Shown piece after piece: positions 23,920 to 34,620 of a DNA stretch of 64,000 bases. The stretch is from assembly GCA_018398585.1 (NCBI GenBank), contig JAGTTD010000003.1, positions 11,292,637 through 11,356,636 of the forward strand, given 5' to 3'. The number at the start of each line of letters is the position of its first letter. The first letter of the stretch is position 1. The DNA comes from Simmondsia chinensis. Lineage: Eukaryota; Streptophyta; Magnoliopsida; Caryophyllales; Simmondsiaceae. The position numbers were made by a program, and so were the translations under genes. The notes beneath the pieces were generated by a model. That model saw only the letters and a list, made by a program, of their open reading frames with translations, did not search any database and was not told the DNA's origin.

Positions 23920-25591
23920 TGTTGGCCCTAAAGGCCATTTATATTGTAATTTTGATGATAACAATCATTTAGTTAGTCATTATGTTTAAATTATTCTAAT
24001 CTTGTTTGAAAGTGACTCATAAGAAAGTTAGCAAAAATCAAGACTAATCATGGTGATACCAAACTTTTCCAAGATGATTGATTAAGAGGAAAAGAAATCA
24101 AAGTTGAAGAAAAGATTAATCCTAAATCAAGAGAATGAGATCCAAGTCTAGAAGCTTCAAGTTGTTTGTTTTTTATTTTATAAGACTTAAGATCGGGATA
24201 AATCAATTGAGTCAAATCTCAATATTGACATCAAAAATGTTTTTGAAATTTGATTTTCAAATATTATTTGAAAATACTCAAGTCAAGCCAATTGAGTTTG
24301 TAAATAAAAATATTTTGTAAGATTCGTATTATGAAAAGCATGCTCAAATATAACAAGATTAAATTTTAATAGGGTGATTTATTAAGTTGAATGAATCAAT
24401 CAATCTTTCAAATAAATGAGCAAAATCACGAAAATTAATTCAAAAATTAAGCTAATATGGTAATCAATCAATCAATCAAGCTAAATGGTCAAAATAGTTC
24501 AAATCCACCTGTGCATGCTTAGTGTCGACACATTGAACGGATGTGTTGACACACAAATATACCGTAGCCGTCCAGAGCTGTGTGTCGACACACAACACTG
24601 CAATAGCTGTAACGGCTACATTTTAAATCCGATTTCTTTTCAATTTTTTTTCTTAAAGTTTCCCAATGGCACCAATGTTATCTTGACCTATAAATAGGGA
24701 TTAAATTCTTTAATAAAATAATCTAATTCTTCAGGCTTTTATTCATCAAAATTTTTTGAGTTCTACTTGCACTTTAATGTTTTAATCTTTTGCTTTTCTT
24801 AAAGTTTTTCTAGAGCGTCACTAGTCCTCTTTATTGTTGATCATTGAGCTTAATTGGTATATCCTTAGCTTTGGCTAAGCCTAATCCATTGTTAATTCAC
24901 TGTTGAAAGAGTGAAGAGTTTCAGTGCTATATTTCTTTCATTGCTTTATTTCAATTTCTTATTGTAAAGGCTAGATCGTGAGCCTACTGTTACAAAAGGA
25001 TTTATTGTAAAGGTTAGATCTTGAGCCTACTATTAGAGGGCACTAACACGCCATCATCGGATCCCATTAGAACTCCGAAGTTAAGCATGCTTGGGAGAGA
25101 GTAGTATCAGGATGGGTGACCTCCTGGGAAGTCCTCACCCTCAGGTTGGGGGCATTGGGAAACAGCCTCTCTTCAGGTTAATACGCTAAAGGGGGAAGGC
25201 TGCGTACATCCGCACCCCCCCCCCCCCCCCCCCCGACCCTGCGTAGGCGGGACCCCTTGAGGCACTGGGTATAATCCTGTTAGATCTTGAGCCTACGTAC
25301 AAAAAGATTGGTTGAAAAGGTTGGATCTCAAGCTTAGTTTTAAAAAAGAACATTAACTTAGTTAAAGGCTCAAGTGATGAAGAGTAGTCACTTAAGGAGT
25401 GGACTAGCTTCCGGGTTGGAAGTGAACCACTATAAAAATCATTGTACATCTTTTTGTTTTTGCATTTACTTTTTATATTTTGCATTTAGTTTTTATCTTT
25501 TAAATAATTTTTTGGTTCTTAACATTTAAATTTTTAGTTTATCATGAAAGAACCTAATTCACCCATTCTTAGGTTGCTCTTTGGGCCTTCA
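23920..25591 (+). repeat. 3' LTR of element B, with a SINE inside
   Basis: Starts TGTTGGCCC at 23920 and ends GGGCCTTCA at 25591. Without the SINE and its extra duplication it is about 1406 bp, against 1422 bp for the 5' LTR. The palindrome array is at 24522-24595, TATAAATA at 24689-24696, and the TTGAGCCTA repeats near 24966-25345. Confidence 0.92.
25031..25278 (+). mobile_element. 5S-rRNA-headed SINE, copy 1
   Basis: Inserted in the 3' LTR of element B between two perfect copies of GTTAGATCTTGAGCCTAC (25013-25030 and 25279-25296). The head at about 25040-25137 is a 5S rRNA sequence: CGGATCCCATTAGAACTCCG, GAAGTTAAGCATGCTTGGG, GAGAGTAGTA and CAGGATGGGTGACCTCCTGG. It covers the A box, intermediate element and C box of the 5S internal promoter. 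The body, with TTGGGGGCATTGGGAAACAG, AAGGCTGCGTACATC, a 20-C run and GAGGCACTGGGT, matches the 3' UTR of the RTE LINE at 10182-11095. It encodes no protein and would depend on a LINE to move. Confidence 0.9.
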
Positions 25592-26065
25592 GTCTATCTA
25601 GCATGTACTTAATGACATCAGTCTGAGCAACTGCATATATGGTAAATGCTAAGAAGTAAATTCTAAAGCTGCATAGAATAGAGATAGACATCATTTCTCT
25701 ATAGAGGAATATTTTATTTCACATTCAATAAAACAATGGCTAAGGTAGACCATAGATTGTTCAAATCCTTGCTCATTGTCTTGTACAAGCTAGCAACCAA
25801 TTGATCCATTAGAAGCAGAGACATAAATCTTCAGAGCTTTGCCTTGCTTTGGTGGAATTGGCACTGGTGACCTGATCAACAATTCCTTGATGGCCTCAAA
25901 AACTACTTGATGTGGCTCCTCCCACTTGAAGTCTTTCTCAGACTTGAGTCTCAGGAGTGGAGAGAAGAAGTTGATTTTCTCTGTAACATTCAAACTAAAA
26001 CTTCTCACAAAATTAACCTACCCCAAAAAAGCTTGAAGCTACTTTTTCCTCAAAGGTGGTTTGGC
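25592..26065 (-). pseudogene. Gypsy RNase H, element D (part next to element B)
   Basis: Minus strand: KINFFSPLLRLKSEKDFKWEEPHQVVFEAIKELL at about residues 11-44 of the stretch 26008-25790, then PVPIPPKQGKALKIYVSASNGSIGC, the start of RNase H where LYLSVSDxAIG is usual. After a break the frame reads AVAQTDVIKYMLDR up to the insertion point of B at 25592. The domain resumes at 8027 on the other side of B. Confidence 0.82.
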
Positions 26066-26700
26066 CTATTGAATGGCCTGAGTCTTGTTGATGTCCACAT
26101 CAATGCCCCTTTGGTGTAACAGAAAACTAAGGACATTTCCAACGCGTACGCCAAAGGCAAACTTTAATGGGTTCATCTTGAGGTTATGGCTCCTCATTCT
26201 AAGGAACACCCCTCTTAAGTCGTCCAAGTGTTTGAGTTGGGACTTTGACTTGACTACGATATCATCTATGTAGACTTTTCTGGTCTTGTCTATGAGATCA
26301 TGAAAGATCATATTTATGGCTCTCTGGTAGGTGGCACCAGTGTTTTTCAAGCCAAATGGCATAGCCACCCACTTAAAGGTCCCTATTGATCCAGGACACC
26401 TGAATGCCATTTTGTGGGTATCTTTCGAAGCAATCATGACTTGGTAGTACCCACAATAGCCATCCATAAAGGATAAGACCTCATGCCTTGAGGCTGAATC
26501 AATAAGTACATTAGCAATTGGCATTGGGTATTCATCCTTTGGGGTGGCTGCATTCAGATCTCTGAAATCGATACAAACTCTAATTTTGCCATTCTTTTTT
26601 ATGACAGGAACAATGTTTGCCAACCATTCAACATACCAGGCAGTCCTAATGAATTTACCCTTTAAGAGTCTCTCAATTTCCTCTTTGACTAAATCAATAA
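26066..26700 (-). pseudogene. Gypsy reverse transcriptase, element D
   Basis: The open stretch 26623-26066 (185 residues) holds most of a Ty3/gypsy RT. It includes NIVPVIKKNGKIRVCIDFRDLN (4-25), the first palm block around SFMDGYCGYYQVMI (52-65), and KMAFRCPGSIGTFKWVAMPFGLKN (71-94). Next come ATYQRAINMIFHDLI and the catalytic YIDD inside RKVYIDDIVVKSKSQ (about 115-129), then LKMNPLKFAFGV. Catalytic residues are intact, but upstream and downstream frames are broken and the element is split. The methionine start only marks the first in-frame Met. Confidence 0.9.
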
Positions 26701-27626
26701 TTTCTTGGGAAATCCTTCTCTAGGCCTAAATCATGGGCCTCCAGCCTGGCTTGATAGGAAGTCTATGCTCAACCACCGTTTTGTCTAGGCCAGACATCTC
26801 ATGATGTCCCAAGCAAAGCAATCCTTGAACTCATGAAGCAAGATCAAATACTCTCCCTCTACTCCTCAGAAAACCGAGCGGTCATATAGGTAGGTATTGG
26901 GTCCTCTATTGAGCCCAAGTTAACCTCAAGGAGGGGGTCTTGAACTTCAACCCTCAAATCCTTCATCTTAGCCAGTGCTACTCTTAAGTCAGATAGCTCT
27001 AGCTTTTTCTCTTGTGTCATCTGGACTTCGAAGCCATTAAATGGCTTCTCAATCTAAAGTTATTCCTTAGCATGCCAAGCTATGAGCTTTGCTATGGCTG
27101 AAGAAATGTGGGAGGTCTTTGCATAAGGCTTCTAGTTGTTTTGGAGATCTCCTTCATAAAAAGACGGCTCTCATGCATCCCCAGAAGTTAAAGTCTTCTG
27201 ACTCGACATCGAATCGATTAACCTTAACTTCAGTGAGTGGATTATCAAGGATGGCTATCATTTCTTGGTGTTGGGTAGACTAAGGAGTGGTCCTTTTAAC
27301 ATCAAGTGGTCCCACGCCATCTTCATAGAACATTGCCTCAACATAGTTGGAGCAAGCCATGAATGGCTTGTTATCTGTTATAACAACCTCATATTTGTCA
27401 TAATTCTAGAAGATTAACAGTTGGTGAACTGAAGAAGGAATACAATAATTGGCGTGTAGCCAATCTCTCCTAGTAAAGCATTGTAGCTTGGAGTAGTATC
27501 CACTACAAAGAAGGTTGTTACCTTGCTTAAGCTGCCAACAATTAACTCAATTGGGATGACCCCTTTAGACTTAGTGATGGCTCCAGAAGAGCCAGAGATT
27601 GCAACATCTCAAGTACTTAAGTCACC
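26701..27626 (-). other. Protease-RT linker of element D, no intact frame
   Basis: Internal sequence of element D between the protease and RT remnants. Short stretches fit polyprotein linker, but no domain could be named. No independent gene or RNA was recognised. Confidence 0.5.
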
Positions 27627-28775
27627 TCAAGATTTACCAATGACTACCAACACATATGGAGGTAAGACATTAATGGTGACGCCATTATCCACCCAGACCC
27701 TATTCACTAGAATGTCATCGAATTTGGCCTTGATGTATAGAGGCTTGATGTGTTTATTGGCAGTATTAGGCCCATCAAACATCATCTTCATTATGTCAGG
27801 TGTATCATCAGTTGAATTGGATGTTAGGGTAGTAATTTTAAAAGACAAAGGATTAAGGTCAACTTTGGTAGCTGCTACTTCAGCTACAAGTTCCACCTGG
27901 GGATCCTCATCGGCTTGCATGAGCATTAGTTTCCATAAACTCCAAAGGAAGGAGCAGGGCAGTTTTAACATCAACCTTTTCAGGGAGTTCTCGAAACTGT
28001 ATTTGTACTCCTTAATCAATTTCCTTCTTAAGACTACCATCCATTGGCACATCCTGATCTTAGTTTTAAGGATTGCCAACAGTTAGCATGTCCCGACTCT
28101 AAAGGTTGGCCTTTTGGATCAACCCCTGGAGTTTGAGATTCCTCCATAGATTGGGGAAAGTCTTCTCTATAGAAATCATTCTCTATGTTAGGCCATGTAT
28201 GCTTAACACAGTCTAGATGTTCCACTAAATTGATGCTGAGAGGCCTATACTTTTCCTGATCATCTGATGACCTTCAAGCTAATGAATCCTTGGCAAGCTG
28301 GGCCCACCAAGATTCCTTCATTTAGTAGATGAGAGACTAGTCCATCTCTCAAGCTTCTTACGTGGCTCACCTTTACCAATAGTGGTAAAAGGTTTGGGTT
28401 CAATTACTAGATCCTCAAGATCCATAGGCACAATTTGCTCGCCCTTATAGACCCTGACTTCCTCTTCAGAGATCCTAGTTAAGCAAGTATCAAGCAGAGC
28501 TCTTTGTTGTGCTACTTTCTTGGGCAACGGCCTTCTCTTCTGAGTTCCAGGAAGGCCAGAGGGACTAGCATCCTCTTGCTCGAGGTGGCTTCTTCTTCAG
28601 ACGTTACCAAAATGGACCCCAGAAGGTTGGTGTCCACGTCCAACAGGTGGTATTTTGGATTTCTCATTGGATACCCAATCCTCATGATGATCTAGCCCCT
28701 ATGAAGGAGGATGTTCAGTAAGCTCATATCTACGGGACTTCTCAGATGGCATCTTCAAATCAAGGAGAGGATCAG
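27627..28775 (-). pseudogene. Gag-protease linker and aspartic protease, element D
   Basis: Going down from element E: PSEKSRRYELTEHPP, then 28527-28318 with LLDTCLTRISEEEVRVYKGE, then the protease region 28079-27627. That region holds LNPLSFKITTLTSNSTDDTPDIMKMMFD and VNRVWVDNGVTINVLPPYVL (about residues 129-147), where the catalytic triad normally D-S/T-G reads DNG. Stops separate the pieces near 28090-28310. The linker resumes, on the far side of E, the segment ending RLIPQYIPPVD at 36052. Confidence 0.75.
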
Positions 28776-30186
28776 TGACGCTTAGTGTATTTCTTAACAA
28801 GTGCACTAAGTCGTATCAAGTAATATAGAAATGAGTAAAGTATCGTCCCATGAGGATTGTTATTGAATGAGTACCGAAATTAGCAGTTTCAGCACTATTA
28901 AAGACCGAAATTTTTAGTTTTTGATATGAAATAAAACAAAATGAAAAAGAACAAAAATGGTTACTGATTTTTATGAAAAGAGTTCTGATTTTAGATGATT
29001 TTTATGATTTAATAAGATCCAAAAAATTCGATTATCAATATGCCTTTGTATTCTCGATATTCAAGTTGTTATTACATTTTGATGGTCGAAAACCTTAATT
29101 TACTGAATATTCTCTCTTGAGTAATATTTAGCATGCTCTTTTACATATTAAATCAGCAATCTCTTGGATGAATTTAAATAAGAAAAGAGTTTTGAAGGCC
29201 CATGGTTTTGACTTAAAACTACACAAATCGCGTTAATCTATTTGTAGCATTGTGGTGTTTGTCACTTTAGCATTCATCATAAATCTCCTCTAGGACTCAT
29301 TATGAATCATTATAGCATTTGAATGATGATTAAGCATTCAAAACTCATGAAGAATAATGAAAAACACTCAAACAGTGCAACAAATAAACTTTGAATACGT
29401 TGAATTAGATAAGAGCACATATTACAACTTAGGCTACATCATAGCATTGGAAAGACCAAATTAGTTTATAGTATGCATAATATAAAGCAAAACTAAGGAC
29501 AAAATCCATGAACTTAAAGAAGAAAAGAAAGAACTTAAAAATGCAAAATTACAAACCAAACTTTCTTCCTTCACTCCTTTCCCTCTCTCACGGTTTTACC
29601 TATATTTCTTTACTTTGTATTTGGATTTTTCTGAGTGAATTGATGCTAAAACACTTCTCCAACACTCCTATTTATAGTATTTGAGGATGGTAAGTTGTAA
29701 AATAAAAAAATTAACACAAGTTCTTCCTCATTCGCTAAGCTTGCCGCCTATTGCTACCCATTTTTAGCTTTTGAATCAACTTGTTAATTTCTTCATTTTT
29801 TTTTCTCCACTTTTCCAACCCAAAAATCAGCCTTTGCATCAATTTTTATATGTTCATAAAGCGTTCAAGAAGTTCTTGCACTTGATTTTTCCAATTAGCC
29901 TCCCAAAATTGAGATTTGCCACAACTTGTACATGTTGGTGTTGTTTCCTTGCATTACGGCGTAGTTTTGATGTGTTTAGCCCATTTTTTACTTTTGTTTA
30001 GTATATATTTCATTCACTTGTTGATGTTGATGATAAAACCTAGCATGAATTAGCATAAAATGAGTGTTTTTGCAAGAAAATTGCAATAGAATGGAAAAAG
30101 AGCAAAAGCGATACAAATTTGAAGTAAAATGGTTAGAAAATGAACCTAAATGATTTAAATAATTATATACAAAATTAGACTTATCA
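28776..30186 (-). repeat. 3' LTR of element E (1411 bp)
   Basis: Matches 34621-36046 throughout, apart from a 25-30 bp gap and point changes. A minus-strand TATAAATA box lies at 29669-29676 here and at 35530-35537 in the other LTR. A probable leader follows it. Confidence 0.9.
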
Positions 30187-30240
30187 AAATACCCCCAAAC
30201 TTAAATTTTGCTTGTCCTCGAGCAAGGCTAAATATGAAGG
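30187..30240 (-). other. Terminal polypurine tract of element E
   Basis: The minus strand reads GAGGACAAGCAAAATTTAAG then TTTGGGGGTATTT immediately before the LTR start TGATAAG. The same two-part motif occurs again at about 31485-31515 as ATTGAGGACAAGG and TTTAAGTTTAGGGGTGGG, so the element has an internal second tract about 1.3 kb upstream. Confidence 0.8.
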
Positions 30241-30530
30241 CGCAAGATCTTATGCTTTTTTAAGAATTTTTAACATAATTCAAATCAAAACTACATCTAT
30301 TAGAAAAGAATGACCGAGGTTCAAACTGTAAGGTTTTGAAGGCAAAACAATGTTTCTAAGGAAAAGCCCGTCAATCACCTAGGTAACTGAATTCAAAGGT
30401 TGGCTAAGCAAATGAAGTTTATCCGTTCTTTCTAATCTTAAGGCATTCAAACCGAATAGATGACAAAAATCATGCCATTCATAACAAGACTTCTCAGGTT
30501 TGCCCATAACTAAAAGTTATTCACAAAATT

Positions 30531-30872
30531 TCCTCTCTCTCTTTTTTTCTTTTTATGAGGGATTGATCTGCCCCAGTCAACCCCGACCCATCAGTATATC
30601 TTCAGTGATAATCGAACTCCTAACCCCTCGGCGATGATGGCATGGGTAAGAGACGCGACCGCTGAGACGCTCTCAATATGACCGCGTGAGTATATCTTTA
30701 GCAAGAATCGAACTCCTGACCCTTGGGCGGTGACCGCATGAGTAAGAGACGCCACCACTGAGACGCCCTCATTATGACTTCATGAGTATATCTTCAGCAA
30801 GATTCGAACTCCTGACCCCTTGGAAATGACTGCATGGGTAAGAGATGCCACCACTGAGACGCCCTCATGATG
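30531..30872 (-). mobile_element. tRNA-type SINE with three head units
   Basis: On the minus strand three head-like units of about 97 bp follow each other (30872-30784, 30783-30687, 30686-30591). Each has an A-box-like GTCTCAGTGGTGGC (or GTCTCAGCGGTCGC) and a B-box-like GAGTTCGAATC, matching the pol III form GWTCRANNC in two units and losing the last base in the third. After the third unit come GGTCGGGGTTGACTGGGGC and an A/G-rich tail (AAAAAGAAAAAAAGAGAG). No clear flanking duplication was found, so the ends are approximate. Confidence 0.7.
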
Positions 30873-31749
30873 GGCAGCACATATCTTAAAATGTCTATAT
30901 GGGATAGCAGTGCTAGAGATGCTTCCCTCATTTTTTTCAATCTTTTTTTTTTTTTGGGTCATATTTTGCTTTAGACTGAGGTATAACTCTTCAAAGTATA
31001 TTATGCAAATGATAATCTTAATGTAATCCATTCAAATTTGAGCATCTTTTAGCCTAAAAGAAAGGTAAAACAGCCTTGCTAACTAGTGAACTCAAATACC
31101 ACGGTTTTATCAAGAGAGTGCCTTAGAATAGATAATGTTTTGCAATTAGAACACTAAAACAATTGATTCGCAGGTTATTCAAATTTAATTAAAGTAAATG
31201 GGCTAAAAAGTCTAGAAAAATTGCCTAAAAAGCATGATGATAAGATCTAAAAAAATTTATGATTTTAAATTGATTCAGAATGTGCAACAAAAATTTAAAA
31301 GACAAATGATTTGAACTATAGAAAATAGAAAATATTTTTGTTGGCCAGCACTATCTATATCCCCATACAAAGACTCCGAACTCTAGGAGGCACTAAAGCC
31401 GACGCTAAAAAATAAAATAGGACTAGACAAGAAAATGTTTTGGAAAACTTTATTCAAAATTTTAAAAATATGTGACAAAATGTCTTTCCCACCCCTAAAC
31501 TTAAAGTTAACCTTGTCCTCAATGTTAAAAGAAATACAAGGAATGAAGCAGTAGATGAGATATTTCCCAAGTTTGAGGATTGCTTTTTTATGGTGAATGT
31601 TGACATCATGTTACCCCTAAACTTGTTTCAAAAACTTGTCGACAACATGTACATAAGTATAAGAAAATAATTAAAGGAAAATAAAAGAAAAGAAGTAAGG
31701 AACAGAAAAACTTGGGTTGCCTCCCAAAAAGCGCTTAAGTTATAGTCGT

Positions 31750-32545
31750 TATCTCAACTTTCAATGATGTTCTATCCCAGATCCTTTAAAAGAATGGAAC
31801 TTCCCCCATACACCTTTAGTTTTCTTTTTATAATTTTGGCGCCTTTTTTTACTAAATCATCCTTGGCTCTGAAATCCTCCGACTTAGTTGGAGAAACTTA
31901 ATCTTCAATTTGAAAACAAGTGTCCTTCTCTAATAAAAGTTTTATTGTTTTAAAAACATTGAATGTCATTTGCTTATCTTCTACCCTTAAGATTTGTTTC
32001 CCTTTCTGCACATCTATCAAGGCCCTTCCCATAGCAAGGAAGGATTGGCCTAGAATAAGAGGTATTTCTTTATCCTCCTCTATGTCAAGCACTACAAAAT
32101 CAGCTGAAAATATGAACTTGTCTATTTTCACCAAGACGTCCTCTACCACTCCTCGTGGATACTTGATGGACTTGTCGTCCAATTTGAGTGATACCATGGT
32201 GGGATTTACTTCCCCTAGGCCAAGTTTCCTGAAAATTGAGAGCTACATCAAATTTATACTTGCACCTAAATCACATAAGACGTTAATTAAAGTATAGGTG
32301 CTAATGGTGCAAGGTATTGAAAAACTCCCTGGATCTTTGAGTTTAGAAGAAAGCTTCTTTTGTAGTATCGCACTACATTCTTCGTTCAGTGCCACGGTCT
32401 CGAATTCTTCTAGTCTTCTCCTGTTAGATAGGATTTCTTTCAAGAATTTTGCATTTTTGGGCATTTTCTCCAACATGTAAGTAAACGGGACATTAATGGG
32501 GAATTTCTTGAAAGTTTTCATAAATTGGTTATCCACATTTTGCAT
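31750..32545 (-). pseudogene. Athila-type protease region of element E, frameshifted
   Basis: The stretch 32545-32243 carries PINVPFTYMLEKMPKNAKFLKEIL, ETVALNEECSAILQKKL, DPGSFSIPCTI and the protease start VLCDLGASINLM, where DLGAS replaces the usual DSG-type triad as in Athila relatives. After a frameshift, 32197-31898 continues with SIKYPRGVVEDVLVKIDKF, DFVVLDIEEDKEIPLILGQSF, GRALIDVQKG and FNVFKTIK. Next, near 31890-31750, comes KGAKIIKRKLKVYGGSS-type sequence resembling the extreme C-terminus of the polyprotein. The RT, RNase H and integrase that should lie between are absent. Confidence 0.85.
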
Positions 32546-33994
32546 TTTCAGGCATTAAGGAAATGGAATTTTTGGTTTGTAGGGCTTAGGCTCAGCCCTC
32601 TTTGATTCGCTTTCGTCTTGCTTTTTGGACTCATCTACTCGTCCAAGTTCAAGGTGTGATGTGGTCCGAGTGGGCTTGTTTAAGCTGTCCTCTCTCAGTA
32701 CTTTTTCAAAAGCAATGGCATTTACGTGCTTTCTAGGGTTAGTCACTGTGGTACTTGGTAGAGAACCTTGAGACCTTTCAGAGAGTTGGTTTGAAATTTA
32801 TCCGGTTTGGGTCTCGAGGTTTCTAACAGATACTTCTTGATTGCGAAGATTTGTCTATGTTTGTTGCATAAAACTTCTAGTTTCTTGTATAAACTTATTG
32901 AACATGTCTTCGAGATCAATTTTATTTTCCAGTTGTGGGTGTATGGGCTATTTTTGATTACTCCATGAAAATTTTGGGTGGTTCTTCCACCCAAGATTGT
33001 AAGTGTTGGAGTAGGAATTGTGTTGTGATTTTTGAAAATTTGAAACAAAATTGGCTTGCTCATGATTTGAAGAGGCTATGGCAAAGGGGTTCCCTATCTG
33101 ATAGTCTATGCTTGCATGATTTCCTGCACAGAACTCACATGTTAACATAGGAGAATGATTGGCATTAAAACCTATGTTATCTAACTGTTTCTAAATCATC
33201 GAAATTTGAGTGGATAATATGGTTAATGCGTCTACTTCGTGAATACCTACAGGTTTCTCTAGCAACTCATATGCTTTGTCTAGTGTCTTGTTTTTTAAGG
33301 CCCCTCTAGGAGCCACGTCCACCATTGTTTGGGTATTAGGTGCCGAACCATTGTAAAAATTTTGGACTTGCATTCAAACTGGTAAACCATGGTGTAGACA
33401 CCTTTTCAAAAGCTCTTTATAGTGTTCCCGTGCTTCATACAATGATTCCATATCTTATTGCATAAAAAAGGTAATGTCAATCCTCATTTTCGCTGATTTG
33501 GCTGGTAAAAAATATTTAGCAAGAACTTTTTGTGCCAAGTCACTCCATGTGGTGATAGTACCTAGTGGCAATGACATTAACCATGCCTTAGCCTCGTCTC
33601 TTAGTGAGAACGGGAATAATCTTAAGCGAATGGCATCATCACTAACGCTATTATGCTTAAATGTATCACATATCTCAAAAAAGTTAGTGATATGTAAATT
33701 CGGGTCCTCACTAGGTAGGCTGCCAAACTGAACAGCCTTTTGGATCATTTGTATTATCGCAAGTTTTATTTCAAAATTGTTCGCTTGTATAGGTGGACAT
33801 CGGATGCTAGAAGTGCATCCACCAACAATTGGGACAGCATAATCCTTTAAAGCTCTTTCATTATCATTATTTCCATTAGCCATTATTTCAATTCGATTAG
33901 TTTTCCTGATTTGTCGAAGTGTTTTTTCAATTTTAGGATCCAGAGGGATTATTTCATTTTCATTTTGATTTTGCATACAAAGTAAGACAGACAA
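32546..33994 (-). pseudogene. gag of element E
   Basis: The stretch 33994-33455 (179 residues) holds the retrotransposon gag domain: NNFEIKLAIIQMIQKAVQFG at about 72-91, LPSEDPNLHITNFFEICDTF, SDDAIRLRLFPFSLRDEAKAWL at about 119-140, and LAQKVLAKYFLP near 155. After stops, later frames give a CCHC-type knuckle CEFCAGNHASIDYQ (last Cys replaced by Tyr) at about 33100-33140. NTYNLGWKNHPKFSWSNQK and a charged tail follow to about 32550. The frame is broken at least three times. Confidence 0.88.
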
Positions 33995-34073
33995 ACTTAA
34001 AAGTCAAAAGAAAGATAACAATAATGAGAAAAAACCAAAATACTACAATATAATACAAAACTTAACAAAACCA

Positions 34074-34077
<4 letters not shown>

Positions 34078-34124
<47 letters not shown>
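34078..34124. repeat. Poly-G homopolymer, 47 bases
   Basis: An uninterrupted run of 47 G inside the gag leader of element E, between the gag start and the 5' LTR. The surrounding leader (33995-34600) is A-rich on the plus strand and shows no gene. Confidence 0.95.
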
Positions 34125-34125
<1 letters not shown>

Positions 34126-34600
34126 GTTGGGGTTGGATAGTATTACTAATGTTTCGAAAAACTTAAAAATGTAAACTTAGTTTTGAAAAGCTTACCTAGG
34201 TATATTAAAAAGTTAAAAGAAAGGTAAAACTAATAAGAAAACTTAAAAATACAATAATCTTATACAAAAACAAAACTTTAAAAAGGAATGCAGGGTTAGT
34301 AACACTAACATTTTGAAAAACTTAAAAATAATAAGTTTAACTTTTAAAATTTTATCAAAGTAAACTTATGAGTAAAGAAAGATGAAAATAAAGAAAAAAA
34401 ACACAAGAAAAACAACAAAATAACACAAACTTAACAAAACTTAACAAAAATAACTTTACAAATAAAATCAAGTGAATGAAATAAATGAAAGAAAAGAAAT
34501 TTCTTCTTGAAACTTAAAAAAAATTTACAAATTTAACAAAACAACTTCAAATTATTCTAAAACTATGTGGTATCAATATTACTCAAGTAAAAACAATCCT

Positions 34601-34614
34601 CATCAACGGCGTCA
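34601..34614 (-). other. Primer-binding site of element E (Asp-type)
   Basis: The minus strand reads TGACGCCGTTGATG six bases inside the LTR. It fits the TGGCGCCGTTGCC site used by Athila-type elements with three differences. Confidence 0.65.
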
Positions 34615-34620
34615 AAAAAT

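Larger units (their letters stand above)
8028..25591 (+). mobile_element. Sirevirus-like Ty1/copia element B, complete but decayed and carrying three insertions
   Basis: Both LTRs are present (8028-9449 and 23920-25591), starting TGTTGGCCC and ending CCTTCA. They are flanked by CTCTA on the left and GTCTA on the right, a 5-bp target duplication with one change. Inside, in order, are an initiator-Met primer site, gag with a CCHC knuckle, a protease remnant, integrase, RT, RNase H, several purine tracts and the 3' LTR. It was interrupted by an RTE LINE in gag, by copia element C at the gag-protease junction, and by a 5S-headed SINE in the 3' LTR. It sits in the RNase H region of element D on the opposite strand. 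Confidence 0.9.

Noticed and set aside
25040..25137. A genuine 5S rRNA gene
   Set aside because: The first 30 bases differ from plant 5S, the end is replaced by LINE-like sequence, and direct repeats flank the unit. It is a SINE head, not an rRNA gene.
30531..30872. tRNA gene cluster or CRISPR-like array
   Set aside because: The units lack cloverleaf stems and a 3' acceptor. The repeats are contiguous with no variable spacers, and the context is a plant retrotransposon.
31920..32297. Plus-strand frame of 125 codons
   Set aside because: It is the antisense shadow of the Athila-type protease on the minus strand.
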